From: Rodentibacter sp. Ppn85
GTDB lineage: Bacteria; Pseudomonadota; Gammaproteobacteria; Enterobacterales; Pasteurellaceae
Length of the DNA stretch: 40,871 nt
Direction of reading: 5' to 3'
Assembly (NCBI RefSeq): GCF_001999335.1
Contig: NZ_MLHS01000057.1
Span: forward strand, 1-40,871
Part shown: one piece after another, positions 10,575 through 19,174 of the stretch
Position numbering within the stretch: position 1 is the stretch's first letter
Layout: each line of letters starts with the position of its first letter
Position numbers and translations under genes: made by a program
The notes under the pieces: model-generated
What the model saw: the letters and a program-made list of their open reading frames with translations, nothing else
The model's database searches: none
What the model was told of the DNA's origin: nothing

Positions 10575-11591
10575 TTATGATTCAACGCCGGTAATCACTT
10601 TAAAGGTTCTAACCTCTTTCGGTTTCATCATGATTAAACTGCCCGTATTTTTCGCGGCAAGATAGCCTTCTGGTCGGCAAGTGGCAGGAAGCACGAAAGC
10701 ACCGACTTGTTGGTCGTCATTGTATAAAATCCAGCGTATTGCATAATTAAAATCTTTTGATGAGAATTTTGTTAGATAAGTATGACCATTTGGTGAAGCC
10801 ATTCTATATTCCAAATTTTCCTGATATTGCTGTAAATTATCCATAAAGAACACAATTTCAGGATTATACATTTGATCATTAGCCAATGAATTTAATCTAT
10901 ATTTTCCCAGTTTGATTTGCTCATTAAAAGCGAGCCATTCAGGAGTAGGTTTAACATGTGCCGGAATCGTTTCGCGTAAACGAATTGCTTCCGTCGGAAT
11001 ATTTTGAGTAAAACTTGCCCCGTGTTCATAGCAGTAGTTCATATGACACATATATTGTAATGGCATTTCTACATTGGCTAAATTGGTCACTTTCATTTGA
11101 ATTTCAAATAATGAGCTTTGGGCATTCAAGGTTAATTTCGGTTCGGCAAGATAATGATCTCCAAATCCTTTGACATATTCAACCGATCCCCCTACCGCTA
11201 ATGAGTTTTCACTTACGATTAACCAAGCTTTATCGATTAAAGCGCAAGGCATTTCGCCATGTAACGGATGAGCGTCTTGAGGACTTGGGCAGCCGTTACG
11301 GATTAATCCCGAATGGAACGCAAAGCAACCGTAGGTATCAATAATCGTTGTTCCCCATTTAGGTTCGTTAAACATATTTTTCATTTTTAGATTTTTACCG
11401 CAGAATTCGGCATCCCAAATAATTTGTCCGTAAAATGGCAGTATGGTGACAAAGCCTTTGCTGTTTTCTAATCGGATTGCTTCAATACCCGACGGGTACT
11501 TAAACGTTATTGCTTTGAACTCCGGATTTTCAAATAGAATATGTTCTTTTTCAGTGAATAATGCTTTTGTTAAATAAATGTAGCTTTTCAT
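10575..11591 (-). CDS. deoX: DeoX-like protein of the deoxyribose cluster (aldose-epimerase-like)
   Basis: A 338-residue cytoplasmic protein, last gene of the deoK-deoP-deoX arm. Its beta-rich pattern, with CFAFHSGLIRNGCP, HPLHGEMPC, HMNYCYEHG and a C-terminal CRPEGY, resembles the galactose-mutarotase/aldose-1-epimerase fold. In Salmonella, deoX is the last gene of the deoQKPX deoxyribose operon, to my recollection without an assigned reaction; a mutarotase for deoxyribose is a plausible inference. I chose the ATG at 11591 because it has a GGAAC ribosome binding site and starts 10 bases after deoP; the longer frame to 11738 overlaps deoP. Confidence 0.78.
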   Translation of the reverse strand: MKSYIYLTKALFTEKEHILFENPEFKAITFKYPSGIEAIRLENSKGFVTILPFYGQIIWDAEFCGKNLKMKNMFNEPKWGTTIIDTYGCFAFHSGLIRNGCPSPQDAHPLHGEMPCALIDKAWLIVSENSLAVGGSVEYVKGFGDHYLAEPKLTLNAQSSLFEIQMKVTNLANVEMPLQYMCHMNYCYEHGASFTQNIPTEAIRLRETIPAHVKPTPEWLAFNEQIKLGKYRLNSLANDQMYNPEIVFFMDNLQQYQENLEYRMASPNGHTYLTKFSSKDFNYAIRWILYNDDQQVGAFVLPATCRPEGYLAAKNTGSLIMMKPKEVRTFKVITGVES

Positions 11592-11601
11592 TTTTAGTTC
11601 C

Positions 11602-12891
11602 TTATTTATGTGCTTTGTATTTATCAAAGAAGTAATATCCAACATAGGCAAAGCAAAATAGCGGCACGATAAATGCAGTTTGTAATGAACCAATCGTATC
11701 TGATACATAGCCGTGAATTGCCGGTACAACGGCTGCACCGATAATTGACATCACTACAACCGCCCCTGCGACTTCGCGATGTTCTTGTTCAACGGTATCC
11801 AATACTGATGCATAGATTGTTGCCCAACAAGGTCCAAATAAAACACTGGCAAAAATGGCGGCATAAACAGCGGAAAAATCATGGACAAAGGCAGTATAAG
11901 CGAGAGTAAATACACCTAATATAGAGTAAACAAATAATACGAGATCAGATTTAAATTTTGTCATTAAGAAGTTCGCGACAAATTTCCCGACAAAGAAACC
12001 GATAAAGCTATACACCATAAAATTAGAGGCGTCGCGTTCATTCATTTCACTTAAATTTAATGCTAAACGGATAGTAAACGACCACACGGCAACCTGCATA
12101 CCTACGTATAAGAATTGGGCCGCAATCCCTTTTTTGAATGCACTGTTTTTAGCAAGATATTTCAGCGTATCAATAAAATGCACATTGTTATGTTCGGCCG
12201 AATCGCTAACAGATTTACATTTTGGAAATGGGGTAATTAAGAACAAAATCGTGACGGCAATTAATACAAAGATAAGGTATTTATACGGTTGCAATGTATG
12301 TTCTAAGGTCGCTAATTTAAATGCGTGTAATTGATCCGGAGTCATTGTTGCAATCTGTTCATGTAAGCTGGCACCTTCTTGGAAAATTAAATATTTACCA
12401 AGTAAAATACCGGCAATCGCACCTACCGGATAGAATGTTTGGCTGATATTTAAACGTAATGTCGCATAATCTTTATGACCAATCATTGAACTGTAGGTAT
12501 TCGCAGAGGTTTCAAGAAAACTTAGCCCGATTGCAATAGAGAAAATGGCAGCGAGAAACATGGTATAAGTTGCCATATGCGAAGCGGGATAAAACATTGA
12601 ACAACCGACAATATATAAAGTTAAACCAATCAAAATTGCAATTTTATAACTGGTTTTTTTAATGACCAATGAGGCCGGAATGGCAATAAGGAAATACCCG
12701 CCGTAGAATGCGCTTTGCACTAATGCACTGGCAAAGTCGCTAAGTGTAAATACACTTTTGAATTGTGTAATCAAAATATCGTTTAAGCTTGCCGCCGCGC
12801 CCCATAAAGGGAATAGACAAGATAATAGAATAAATTGAAATAGCGGCGTTCTGTTTAAGTAGCCGTCCGGCATTTGTTGAATATTTTTCAT
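11602..12891 (-). CDS. deoP: DeoP-like 2-deoxyribose permease (MFS, FucP family)
   Basis: A 429-residue major facilitator with about 12 hydrophobic segments and FucP-type features: FPLWGAAASLNDILI in the first helix and an SANTYSSMIG segment in helix 4-5 instead of the generic sugar-porter signatures. FucP-family members are proton symporters for L-fucose and similar sugars. Its position between a deoxyribokinase-like gene (4-bp ATGA overlap) and deoX matches the Salmonella deoQKPX permease, so 2-deoxyribose is the likely substrate. Fucose or another deoxy sugar cannot be excluded from sequence alone, but no fucose enzymes are nearby. A GGAGAG ribosome binding site precedes the ATG. Confidence 0.85.
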   Translation of the reverse strand: MKNIQQMPDGYLNRTPLFQFILLSCLFPLWGAAASLNDILITQFKSVFTLSDFASALVQSAFYGGYFLIAIPASLVIKKTSYKIAILIGLTLYIVGCSMFYPASHMATYTMFLAAIFSIAIGLSFLETSANTYSSMIGHKDYATLRLNISQTFYPVGAIAGILLGKYLIFQEGASLHEQIATMTPDQLHAFKLATLEHTLQPYKYLIFVLIAVTILFLITPFPKCKSVSDSAEHNNVHFIDTLKYLAKNSAFKKGIAAQFLYVGMQVAVWSFTIRLALNLSEMNERDASNFMVYSFIGFFVGKFVANFLMTKFKSDLVLFVYSILGVFTLAYTAFVHDFSAVYAAIFASVLFGPCWATIYASVLDTVEQEHREVAGAVVVMSIIGAAVVPAIHGYVSDTIGSLQTAFIVPLFCFAYVGYYFFDKYKAHK

Positions 12892-13823
12892 ACTATCTCT
12901 CCTTTAAATATCGTATTTTTGAAAGTGTCAAACTGTGCTTTGGTCGGGTAGGAAGATTGCGTGCCTTGACCTGTCACGCTATAAGCGGAAAACAGTGATG
13001 CCATTTTCAGGGATTCAACAATATCTTGCGACTTAACATAGTAATAAGCGAAACAACCAATAAAGGCATCGCCGGCTCCGCTGGTATCAACCGCATTGAC
13101 TTTATAAGGCTCAATATAGGTTAGTTCCGAACCCTGTAGCCAAACAGAGCCTTTTTCACCTAAAGTGATAATAAGATTTTTTAGTCCTTTGGAAAGTAAA
13201 GAATTTGCGGCTGTGCGGATTTGCTCCATATTTTCAACTGGTAAACCGGTTAAAATTTCTAATTCGGTTTCGTTCGGCATAAAGAAATCGCATTTACATG
13301 CATAATTAATGTCTAGTTCTTTACTGGCGGGAGCCGGATTGAGAATGATAGGAATATTATTCTCATTGGCAAAATCAATTGCGTAATAGACGGTTTCTAA
13401 CGGTATTTCTAATTGCAGAATAAATAACTTACAATTTTTTAACCGCTCTTTTGCTTTATCAATATCGCTTGGTTTCAGGTGGGCGTTTGCTCCCTTAATA
13501 ATTAAGATGCGATTTTGCGATGATTTATCTACAAAAATGGGTGCGACACCGCTCGATACGCCCGGGACTTTTTCCACATAATCCGTATTAACACCATATT
13601 GTTGAAAATTACGGATGGTATTATCTGCAAAGGCATCATCGCCTACTTTGCTCATCATCATGACGTTAGCGCCTAATTTTGCCGCGGCAATGGCTTGATT
13701 CGCACCTTTACCGCCACATCCCATTTGGAAGTTCGGCGCTTCAAGCGTTTCTCCTACTTTAGGCATATCATCAATATAAGTGATTAAATCCACCATATTT
13801 GAGCCAATAACTGCAATTTCCAT
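12888..13823 (-). CDS. deoK: Deoxyribokinase (PfkB/ribokinase family)
   Basis: Phosphorylates 2-deoxy-D-ribose to deoxyribose-5-phosphate, the DeoC substrate. The 311-residue PfkB kinase shows the N-terminal signature GCGGKGANQAIAAAKLG (35-51), NPAPAS, PNETE, and the C-terminal catalytic motif DTSGAGDAF with Asp252. Aligned by eye to E. coli RbsK, whose Asn14 and Asp16 hold the ribose, this protein has Met10 and Asp12; loss of the Asn fits a sugar lacking the 2-hydroxyl, and I recall the same Met in Salmonella DeoK. Divergence from deoC supports deoxyribose over ribose. It is the first gene of a tight deoK-deoP-deoX operon. Confidence 0.87.
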   Translation of the reverse strand: MEIAVIGSNMVDLITYIDDMPKVGETLEAPNFQMGCGGKGANQAIAAAKLGANVMMMSKVGDDAFADNTIRNFQQYGVNTDYVEKVPGVSSGVAPIFVDKSSQNRILIIKGANAHLKPSDIDKAKERLKNCKLFILQLEIPLETVYYAIDFANENNIPIILNPAPASKELDINYACKCDFFMPNETELEILTGLPVENMEQIRTAANSLLSKGLKNLIITLGEKGSVWLQGSELTYIEPYKVNAVDTSGAGDAFIGCFAYYYVKSQDIVESLKMASLFSAYSVTGQGTQSSYPTKAQFDTFKNTIFKGEIV

Positions 13824-13898
13824 AATATCTCCTTAGTATGTGATGTTAATAAAGTAACAAATTTGACTTTTTTCATAATAATATAAATAAAATGTGAA

Positions 13899-13920
13899 AA
13901 AAGTGACTTGAATCACAAAT
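13899..13920. promoter_or_regulatory. CRP-type site between deoK and deoC
   Basis: The core AGTGA-N6-TCACA (13902-13917) matches the CRP consensus TGTGA-N6-TCACA at nine of ten half-site bases. Its centre (13909.5) is about 40.5 bp before the predicted deoC start and 38-42 bp before a possible deoK start on the other strand, the class II activation distance for both. Confidence 0.72.
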
Positions 13921-13937
13921 TCCGATTTTTCTTTGTG

Positions 13938-13943
13938 TATAAT
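13938..13943 (+). promoter_or_regulatory. deoC promoter -10 element
   Basis: A perfect TATAAT preceded by TGTG, with no good -35 hexamer at the right distance; the CRP site occupies that position. This is the pattern of a CRP-dependent class II promoter. The likely start is near 13950, and an AGGAGA ribosome binding site precedes the deoC ATG. Confidence 0.7.
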
Positions 13944-13979
13944 ACAAAAAGATAAAAAACCAAATAGGAGAAAATTTAA

Positions 13980-14654
13980 ATGAAACCAAATGAAATCGCT
14001 CAATATATCGATCATACTGTGTTAACAGCGGAAAAAACTGAAAAGGATATTTTGATTCTATGTAATGAAGCCATAGAAAATCATTTTTGTTCAGTATGTA
14101 TAAACCCATGTCATATACCCTTTGCTAAAACAGTATTACAAAACTCAAATGTTAATATTTGCACAGTGATAGGTTTCCCGCTGGGGGCTAATACTACGGC
14201 GGTTAAAGTGTTTGAAACGGAAGATGCCATTGCTAACGGTGCGACAGAAGTGGACATGGTGATTAATGTCGGGTGGATTAAGTCGGGAAAATGGCAAGCA
14301 GTACAGGATGAAATCAAACAAGTTCTTAATGCTTGTAACGGTACGGTATTGAAAGTGATTTTAGAGAATTGTCTTTTAACCAAAGAAGAAATAGTCAAAG
14401 CTTGTGAAATTTGCCGAGATTTAAATGTGGCATTTGTGAAAACCTCTACCGGCTTTAGTAAAGGTGGAGCAACGGTAGAAGACGTGAGATTGATGCGTCA
14501 AACATTGGGAGATAAGATCGGTGTTAAAGCTTCGGGTGGCGTACGAGATACACAAACCGCCGTTGCGATGATTGAAGCCGGTGCAACACGTATCGGTGCC
14601 AGTGCGGGAATTGCAATTATTAAAGGACTAACGGATAGTAATAGCCAATATTGA
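13980..14654 (+). CDS. deoC: Deoxyribose-phosphate aldolase
   Basis: Class I aldolase cleaving 2-deoxyribose-5-phosphate to glyceraldehyde-3-phosphate and acetaldehyde. At 224 residues it belongs to the short DeoC type rather than the 259-residue E. coli type. Catalytic residues are visible: Asp92 (EVDMVINVG), the Schiff-base Lys154 (FVKTSTGF) and Lys183 (GVKASGGVRD). The ATG at 13980 has a good AGGAGA ribosome binding site. It is followed 16 bases later by deoQ in the same orientation, and diverges from deoK. No nucleoside phosphorylase or deoB lies nearby, so the local role is free deoxyribose use rather than nucleoside salvage. Confidence 0.97.
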   Translation: MKPNEIAQYIDHTVLTAEKTEKDILILCNEAIENHFCSVCINPCHIPFAKTVLQNSNVNICTVIGFPLGANTTAVKVFETEDAIANGATEVDMVINVGWIKSGKWQAVQDEIKQVLNACNGTVLKVILENCLLTKEEIVKACEICRDLNVAFVKTSTGFSKGGATVEDVRLMRQTLGDKIGVKASGGVRDTQTAVAMIEAGATRIGASAGIAIIKGLTDSNSQY

Positions 14655-14670
14655 GTTTGGAGATAGTGTT

Positions 14671-15408
14671 GTGGATAGTAAAATTAATACTCGAATTCAA
14701 AAGTTAGAATTTTTACTGAAACAAATGGATAAGTTGCATCTGCGGGATGCTGCGGAAATTTTGAATGTTTCCGAAATGACGATTAGGAGAGATTTAAACG
14801 CCACGGCGTCTTCCATCGTTTTACTCGGGGGATACATTGTGCGGGATCCCCAGTTACAATCATCAAATCAATATTTGATTACAGAACACCAAAATAAGAA
14901 TATTGCAGAAAAAATGCAGGTGGGAAAAATCGCTTCTGCACTGGTAGAAGATAATGATGTAATTTTCTTTGATTGTGGCTCAACTATTCCTTTTGTTGCT
15001 TCACAAATTCCAAATTCTATAAATTTCACCGCACTTTGTTGTTCGATTAACACTTTTATGGTTTTACAAGATAAACCGAATTGTCGCTTAATCTTGTGCG
15101 GCGGGGATTATTCAAGAGAAAATTCCTTTCTCACCCCCGTTCAAAATAACACTGAAATTGATAGAATTTGTACCACAAAAGCATTTATTTCTGCCGCCGG
15201 CGTTGATGTTAAGCAAGGTGTAACTTGTTTCAGATTAAATGAAACTCAAATCAAATTAAAAGCAATGGCGAAAACACAACGTAGCATTTTAGTTTTTGAC
15301 GATAGCAAAATTGGAAAAGTACAACAGTCGTATGTCGCTGAGTTGAATCAGTTTGATCAAGTTATTTGTAATTTGCCTTTACCGGCGGAGTTTACTACGA
15401 CAAGTTAG
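14671..15408 (+). CDS. deoQ: DeoR-family transcriptional repressor, DeoQ-like
   Basis: A 245-residue DeoR-type regulator. The N-terminal helix-turn-helix is clear (LHLRDAAEILNVSEMTIRRD, about 22-41). The C-terminal sugar-phosphate sensor domain shows IFFDCGSTIPFVA, ILCGGDY, FISAAGVD and the final FDDSKIGK, as in DeoR/GlpR proteins. It likely represses both deo arms and is relieved by a deoxyribose phosphate, by analogy with Salmonella DeoQ. The start is a GTG at 14671 with a TTGGAGA ribosome binding site. A USS lies inside at 15028-15036. No operator palindrome could be assigned with confidence. Confidence 0.85.
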   Translation: MDSKINTRIQKLEFLLKQMDKLHLRDAAEILNVSEMTIRRDLNATASSIVLLGGYIVRDPQLQSSNQYLITEHQNKNIAEKMQVGKIASALVEDNDVIFFDCGSTIPFVASQIPNSINFTALCCSINTFMVLQDKPNCRLILCGGDYSRENSFLTPVQNNTEIDRICTTKAFISAAGVDVKQGVTCFRLNETQIKLKAMAKTQRSILVFDDSKIGKVQQSYVAELNQFDQVICNLPLPAEFTTTS

Positions 15409-15431
15409 CGCTGTCCGAAATAGTCGTGACT

Positions 15432-15463
15432 AAAAAGAGCGGTTAAAATTCATAGAGATTTTT
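15432..15463 (+). repeat. 32-bp repeat, truncated terminator arm
   Basis: This 32-bp stretch is identical to 19175-19206, where it forms the left arm and loop of a strong terminator. Here it follows the deoQ stop by 23 bases but the matching right arm is missing, so it is probably a broken terminator and marks a rearrangement point near 15464. Confidence 0.75.
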
Positions 15464-15632
15464 TGCATGATGTAGTTGTTGTACAAACTTAATTTTTGTT
15501 TATCCGGTAGGGGGATATTCGCTTCACTATAAGAACCAATGCGTTCGGGACGTTATAACATGGATGCTAATGTGATGTTCCGAATAACCGCCTTTGTGTA
15601 TTTGCTGCGTAACATTGGAATCCGACAAGATT

Positions 15633-16541
15633 TTAACCGCACTTTTCTTGGCATTGTTGTTGATATTTTTTAGGCGTTGTTCCTACTATTTTTTCAAATT
15701 GTTTAGCAAAATAGCTGAGATTATTGAAACCGCACTGATAAGCGACGTTGGTAACATTTTTTGAAGTTGAACGTAATAATATTTTGGCTCTTTCAATTCG
15801 GTAGGCATTTAGGAATTGATTTGGTGTTTGGCGTACGTATTTTTTAAATAGGCGGCAGCATGAACTTCGACAAATATTGGCTGATTGTGCAATTTCATCA
15901 AGGGTAATAAACTGTGTGTAATGGTCATAAATAAAATTGACCATTTTCTTTTGTAGCGTAATTTCTTTTGATTCGGTTTGGGGGATAAGTGCGAGCTGTG
16001 TTTTGATTAATTCAAACCATTTATTCCATAGCGAGCAAACGGTTGATAAACAGGCCAAATCGATTTGTTTGTTTTCATTGGTCGATTGAATATAAAGTTT
16101 CCCTAATATATCAATATCATTGAGGATGGCTTGATGTTCATTATGATTTGCTAAAAGCGGATAGACATCCAAACAAACATTTTTTAATACTGGAGCGATA
16201 AATTTCCGATAGATTGGTGTCGTTGTACCAAAAATAGAAGGGTTAATCAGTACACAGATAAAATCACAGTCTTGACTATTTTTTGAATAGCCGTAGTGCA
16301 TTGCTCGGCTATTGATGATAATGCCGTCACCTTCATTCAAGTGAATGATTTTTCCATTGACATAGTAATTCATTTTTCCACTGATGATTTTGACCAATTC
16401 AATGTCTTCATGCCAATGGCAAAGGGCTTTCATTTCATCAAAATAAGAAAGTTTGTTGCATTGAATACCAATTTTAATATCCGGTAGATAGGATTGTACA
16501 ATTTCTGAATTATCGGATAGAAGTTTTAGTGTAATTTTCAT
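15633..16541 (-). CDS. AraC-family regulator with cupin sensor domain
   Basis: A 302-residue transcription factor. The N-terminal half resembles the AraC cupin fold that binds a sugar (CHWHEDIELVKIISG, then LNEGDGIIINSRAMHYGYS). The C-terminal 100 residues form the double helix-turn-helix domain: ITLDEIAQSANICRSSCCRLFKKY, PNQFLNAYRIERAKILL and CGFNNLSYFAKQFEK. I chose the ATG at 16541, which has an AAGGAA ribosome binding site, instead of the GTG at 16559. It diverges from the hydrolase-porter operon across 107 bp and probably activates it in response to that operon's substrate. The final residues KCG and the stop are encoded by a USS (15636-15644). The effector is unknown. Confidence 0.85.
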   Translation of the reverse strand: MKITLKLLSDNSEIVQSYLPDIKIGIQCNKLSYFDEMKALCHWHEDIELVKIISGKMNYYVNGKIIHLNEGDGIIINSRAMHYGYSKNSQDCDFICVLINPSIFGTTTPIYRKFIAPVLKNVCLDVYPLLANHNEHQAILNDIDILGKLYIQSTNENKQIDLACLSTVCSLWNKWFELIKTQLALIPQTESKEITLQKKMVNFIYDHYTQFITLDEIAQSANICRSSCCRLFKKYVRQTPNQFLNAYRIERAKILLRSTSKNVTNVAYQCGFNNLSYFAKQFEKIVGTTPKKYQQQCQEKCG

Positions 16542-16648
16542 TCCATTCCTTAAATACACGATAGTGTTAAAAAATATCCTATATTCTGTTAGAAATCGGT
16601 ATTTATCGTTGATATTCTCATCATAAACTTTTTAAAAGAGAAAATGCA

Positions 16649-17770
16649 ATGATTTCATCTCCTCGGTTCTTATGTCGATGTCAGCCGATTGCACGGGTCG
16701 AGATGCTGGGCGCGCAGATTATTCGGTTTGATTTCTCATTTGAGCAAAAAATTCCGGCGTTTGTTTTGTCAGATATTCAGATTTGGTTAAAAAGTAAAAA
16801 TACGCAAGATAAATGGATTAAACTTGAACTTACGGAATATCAATATCTTGATTCGAGTCGTATTTCAGTGTGGATCAAGCCTGATATTCATTCTATAACA
16901 ACCAAACTGTTATCTTTCGACCCCATAAGATTTACTCAAGAGCGGTTAAATTTAGAGATAAAAATCCAATTTTCCCAACAAATAAACCCTCGTACTTTAC
17001 CCTGTCGAATCCTACCTGTTTATTGTTTGGGGGTGGAGGAATTCCGGCAGCATTCATTTTGTGATTTTTCTTATAGTGTTTATTTCCCTCATCAATCAAA
17101 TAACAAACATCCTTTAATCGTTTGTTTACACGGTGCGGGAGAAGGAGGAAAGAATCAAAGCAATCTTTTGGCCGATAAAATGGCGATTACATTTTGGAAT
17201 GAATCGACTCAAGAGTTATTTGATTATCCTTATATTCTTGCACCGCAATGCCCGAGTTTTTGGTTAAAAAACTTTGTATTAAATGACCGCACTTATTACG
17301 GAGAACGTGATTATACGGATGATTTATTAAAATTAGTCATTCAATTTATTGCACGACATCCTAACATTGATCGCCAACGGATTTATATCGTAGGCGGTTC
17401 AATGGGGGGATATCAGGGGTTACGGCTATTTTCGGCAAAACCTGATTTATTTGCGGCGGCATTAATTGCTTGTCCCGCACAAGTTCCCACTAAGATGCAA
17501 TTGAACGCATTAATAAATAAGCCGATTTGGTTTTTACACTGTAATAGCGATCAAGTTGTACCCGTTGAAAATACACAAAAAATCATACGGTACTTAATTT
17601 CTCAAGGTGATTCACCTGTTCAGGTAACGTATTTTGATGAAATAGTGGTAGAGAATCGGTTTGTTAATCCGCATTGTGTTTTTCTCTATCTTTATGAAAA
17701 TCAGGTAAAAATAGGCAAAACGTCTATTTTTGAATGGCTTACACAACAAAGGAGATGGGATGATGAATAA
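16649..17770 (+). CDS. Alpha/beta-hydrolase, esterase/peptidase-like, cytoplasmic
   Basis: A 373-residue two-domain protein. Residues 1-135 are beta-rich and look like the Ig-like N-terminal domain seen in some esterases; residues 140-370 form an alpha/beta-hydrolase of the PHB-depolymerase/feruloyl-esterase-like group (COG4099 type). The nucleophile is Ser251 in GGSMGG, the oxyanion loop is HGAGEGG (161-167), and Asp301 (NSDQVVP) and His342 (NPHC) complete a plausible triad. There is no signal peptide, so it should act on an imported substrate. It overlaps the sugar porter start by 8 bp, suggesting coupled removal of an acyl group from an imported sugar. The substrate is not identifiable. 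It carries one USS at 17286. Confidence 0.72.
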   Translation: MISSPRFLCRCQPIARVEMLGAQIIRFDFSFEQKIPAFVLSDIQIWLKSKNTQDKWIKLELTEYQYLDSSRISVWIKPDIHSITTKLLSFDPIRFTQERLNLEIKIQFSQQINPRTLPCRILPVYCLGVEEFRQHSFCDFSYSVYFPHQSNNKHPLIVCLHGAGEGGKNQSNLLADKMAITFWNESTQELFDYPYILAPQCPSFWLKNFVLNDRTYYGERDYTDDLLKLVIQFIARHPNIDRQRIYIVGGSMGGYQGLRLFSAKPDLFAAALIACPAQVPTKMQLNALINKPIWFLHCNSDQVVPVENTQKIIRYLISQGDSPVQVTYFDEIVVENRFVNPHCVFLYLYENQVKIGKTSIFEWLTQQRRWDDE

Positions 17771-19169
17771 AAATGCAGTAATTTATATTTCGATGATTGC
17801 GGCATTGGGGGGATTCTTATTCGGTTTTGATACTGCGGTGATCAGCGGCACGGTTGAGTCTATCCGCAGTTTGGAATTCGGATTTGGGTTGACTTCCGGC
17901 GAGCTGGGGTTTGCTGTTGCATCGGTATTAATCGGTTCGGCAATCGGTGCTTGGTATGCCGGCGTTGCGGCGATGAAATTTGGTCGTGTAAAAGTCATGT
18001 TGATTGCATCAACGCTATTTTCTATTTCAGCAGTCGGATCCGCTCTTGCGGTAAACTTATGGGATTTTTCCTTTTGGCGATGGGTTGGAGGCTTAGGTGT
18101 CGGTATTGCTGCGGTCATTGCACCGGCATATATCGCCGAAGTTTCACCTGCTCATTTACGCGGACGTTTAGGGAGCTTACAGCAACTGGCCATTGCAATA
18201 GGTTTATTGGTTTCGTTTATTTCTAACTATTTCTTTGCCAATATTGAAAATTCGCCTAATGCCGATTTATGGGGCGGTTTATTGGCTTGGCGTTGGATGC
18301 TTTTAGTCGAAGTTTTTCCTGCCGTGCTTTATGGCGTAATGGCATTAAAATTACCGGAATCGCCACGCTATTTAGTGAGTAAAAATAAATTAGAGGAAGC
18401 CAAGAAAATATTAATTAAGTATGCAAATGAACCAGAGCCGGAACTTAAGATTAAGCAAATTCAAAACAGCCTTGGCAATTTAGAGGAGATCGTTTCGATA
18501 AAAAATGTGTTGGCGAAAAAAACACTGTTCGCACCGGTGGTATGGATGGGGATTAGTCTTGCTTTCGTTGCACAATTTACTGGCATTAATATCATTCTTT
18601 ACTATGCCTCATCACTTTGGAGCGCAGTCGGATTTTCACAAGGTTTATCTTTTGCCGTACCGATTGGAACGACGACTATCGGCGTGTTAATGACGGTTGT
18701 CGGGATGCTTTATATCGATAAGATCGGCAGACGAAAACTTCTATTAATCGGTTCTATCGGTATGGGTATTTCTCTTTGGATTACCGGTTTTATCTTTATG
18801 AAGGCAAACCAAGTAGAGGGGAATCTTGTTTTATCTCCGGAACTTTCTTGGAGTGCATTGATTAGCGCTCATATTTTTTATATTTTCTTCTGTTGCACCT
18901 GGGGACCTGCGGTGTGGGTGGTGCTTGGTGAAATATTTCCAAATAAGATTCGTACAACCGGATTAGGGATCGCAACTTGCGCTAACTGGATTGGTAATGT
19001 TATTGTCACTTGGACGTTTCCGCCGATGCTCCAATTTTTAGGGCTTGCGCCTACCTATTTATTCTATGGCGTTTGCTGTATCGGTTCTTATTTTATGGTG
19101 AAACATTTTATTCCTGAAACGGGTAACAAAGCATTAGAAGAGATGTCATATTCTTTTGAAAAGCCTTAA
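17763..19169 (+). CDS. MFS sugar porter (XylE/AraE/GalP type)
   Basis: A 468-residue, 12-helix major facilitator of the sugar porter family. Signatures are clear: GGFLFGFDTAVISG in helix 1, the RWVGGLGVG segment with PAYIAEVSPAHLRGRL after helix 4, PESPRYL at the central loop, QFTGINIILYYA in helix 7 and PETGNKALEEM at the C terminus. Proton-driven uptake of a pentose or hexose is expected; the exact sugar is not readable. The ATG at 17763 is preferred over 17760 because of its spacing from AAGGAGA. It overlaps the hydrolase gene by 8 bp and is likely controlled by the divergent AraC protein, not XylR. Confidence 0.87.
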   Translation: MNKNAVIYISMIAALGGFLFGFDTAVISGTVESIRSLEFGFGLTSGELGFAVASVLIGSAIGAWYAGVAAMKFGRVKVMLIASTLFSISAVGSALAVNLWDFSFWRWVGGLGVGIAAVIAPAYIAEVSPAHLRGRLGSLQQLAIAIGLLVSFISNYFFANIENSPNADLWGGLLAWRWMLLVEVFPAVLYGVMALKLPESPRYLVSKNKLEEAKKILIKYANEPEPELKIKQIQNSLGNLEEIVSIKNVLAKKTLFAPVVWMGISLAFVAQFTGINIILYYASSLWSAVGFSQGLSFAVPIGTTTIGVLMTVVGMLYIDKIGRRKLLLIGSIGMGISLWITGFIFMKANQVEGNLVLSPELSWSALISAHIFYIFFCCTWGPAVWVVLGEIFPNKIRTTGLGIATCANWIGNVIVTWTFPPMLQFLGLAPTYLFYGVCCIGSYFMVKHFIPETGNKALEEMSYSFEKP

Positions 19170-19174
19170 GTAAG

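Noticed and set aside
11592-11738. Longer N terminus for DeoX
   Set aside because: It overlaps the 3' end of deoP out of frame and lacks a ribosome binding site; the ATG at 11591 has one.
15500-15670. Possible short remnant frame containing GRYNMDANVMFRITAFVYLL
   Set aside because: It has a stop inside, no recognised family, no ribosome binding site, and its 3' part overlaps the AraC gene on the other strand; too little to call a gene.
17730-17762. Longer N terminus for the sugar porter
   Set aside because: It reads the hydrolase 3' end; AAGGAGA is spaced for the ATG at 17763.
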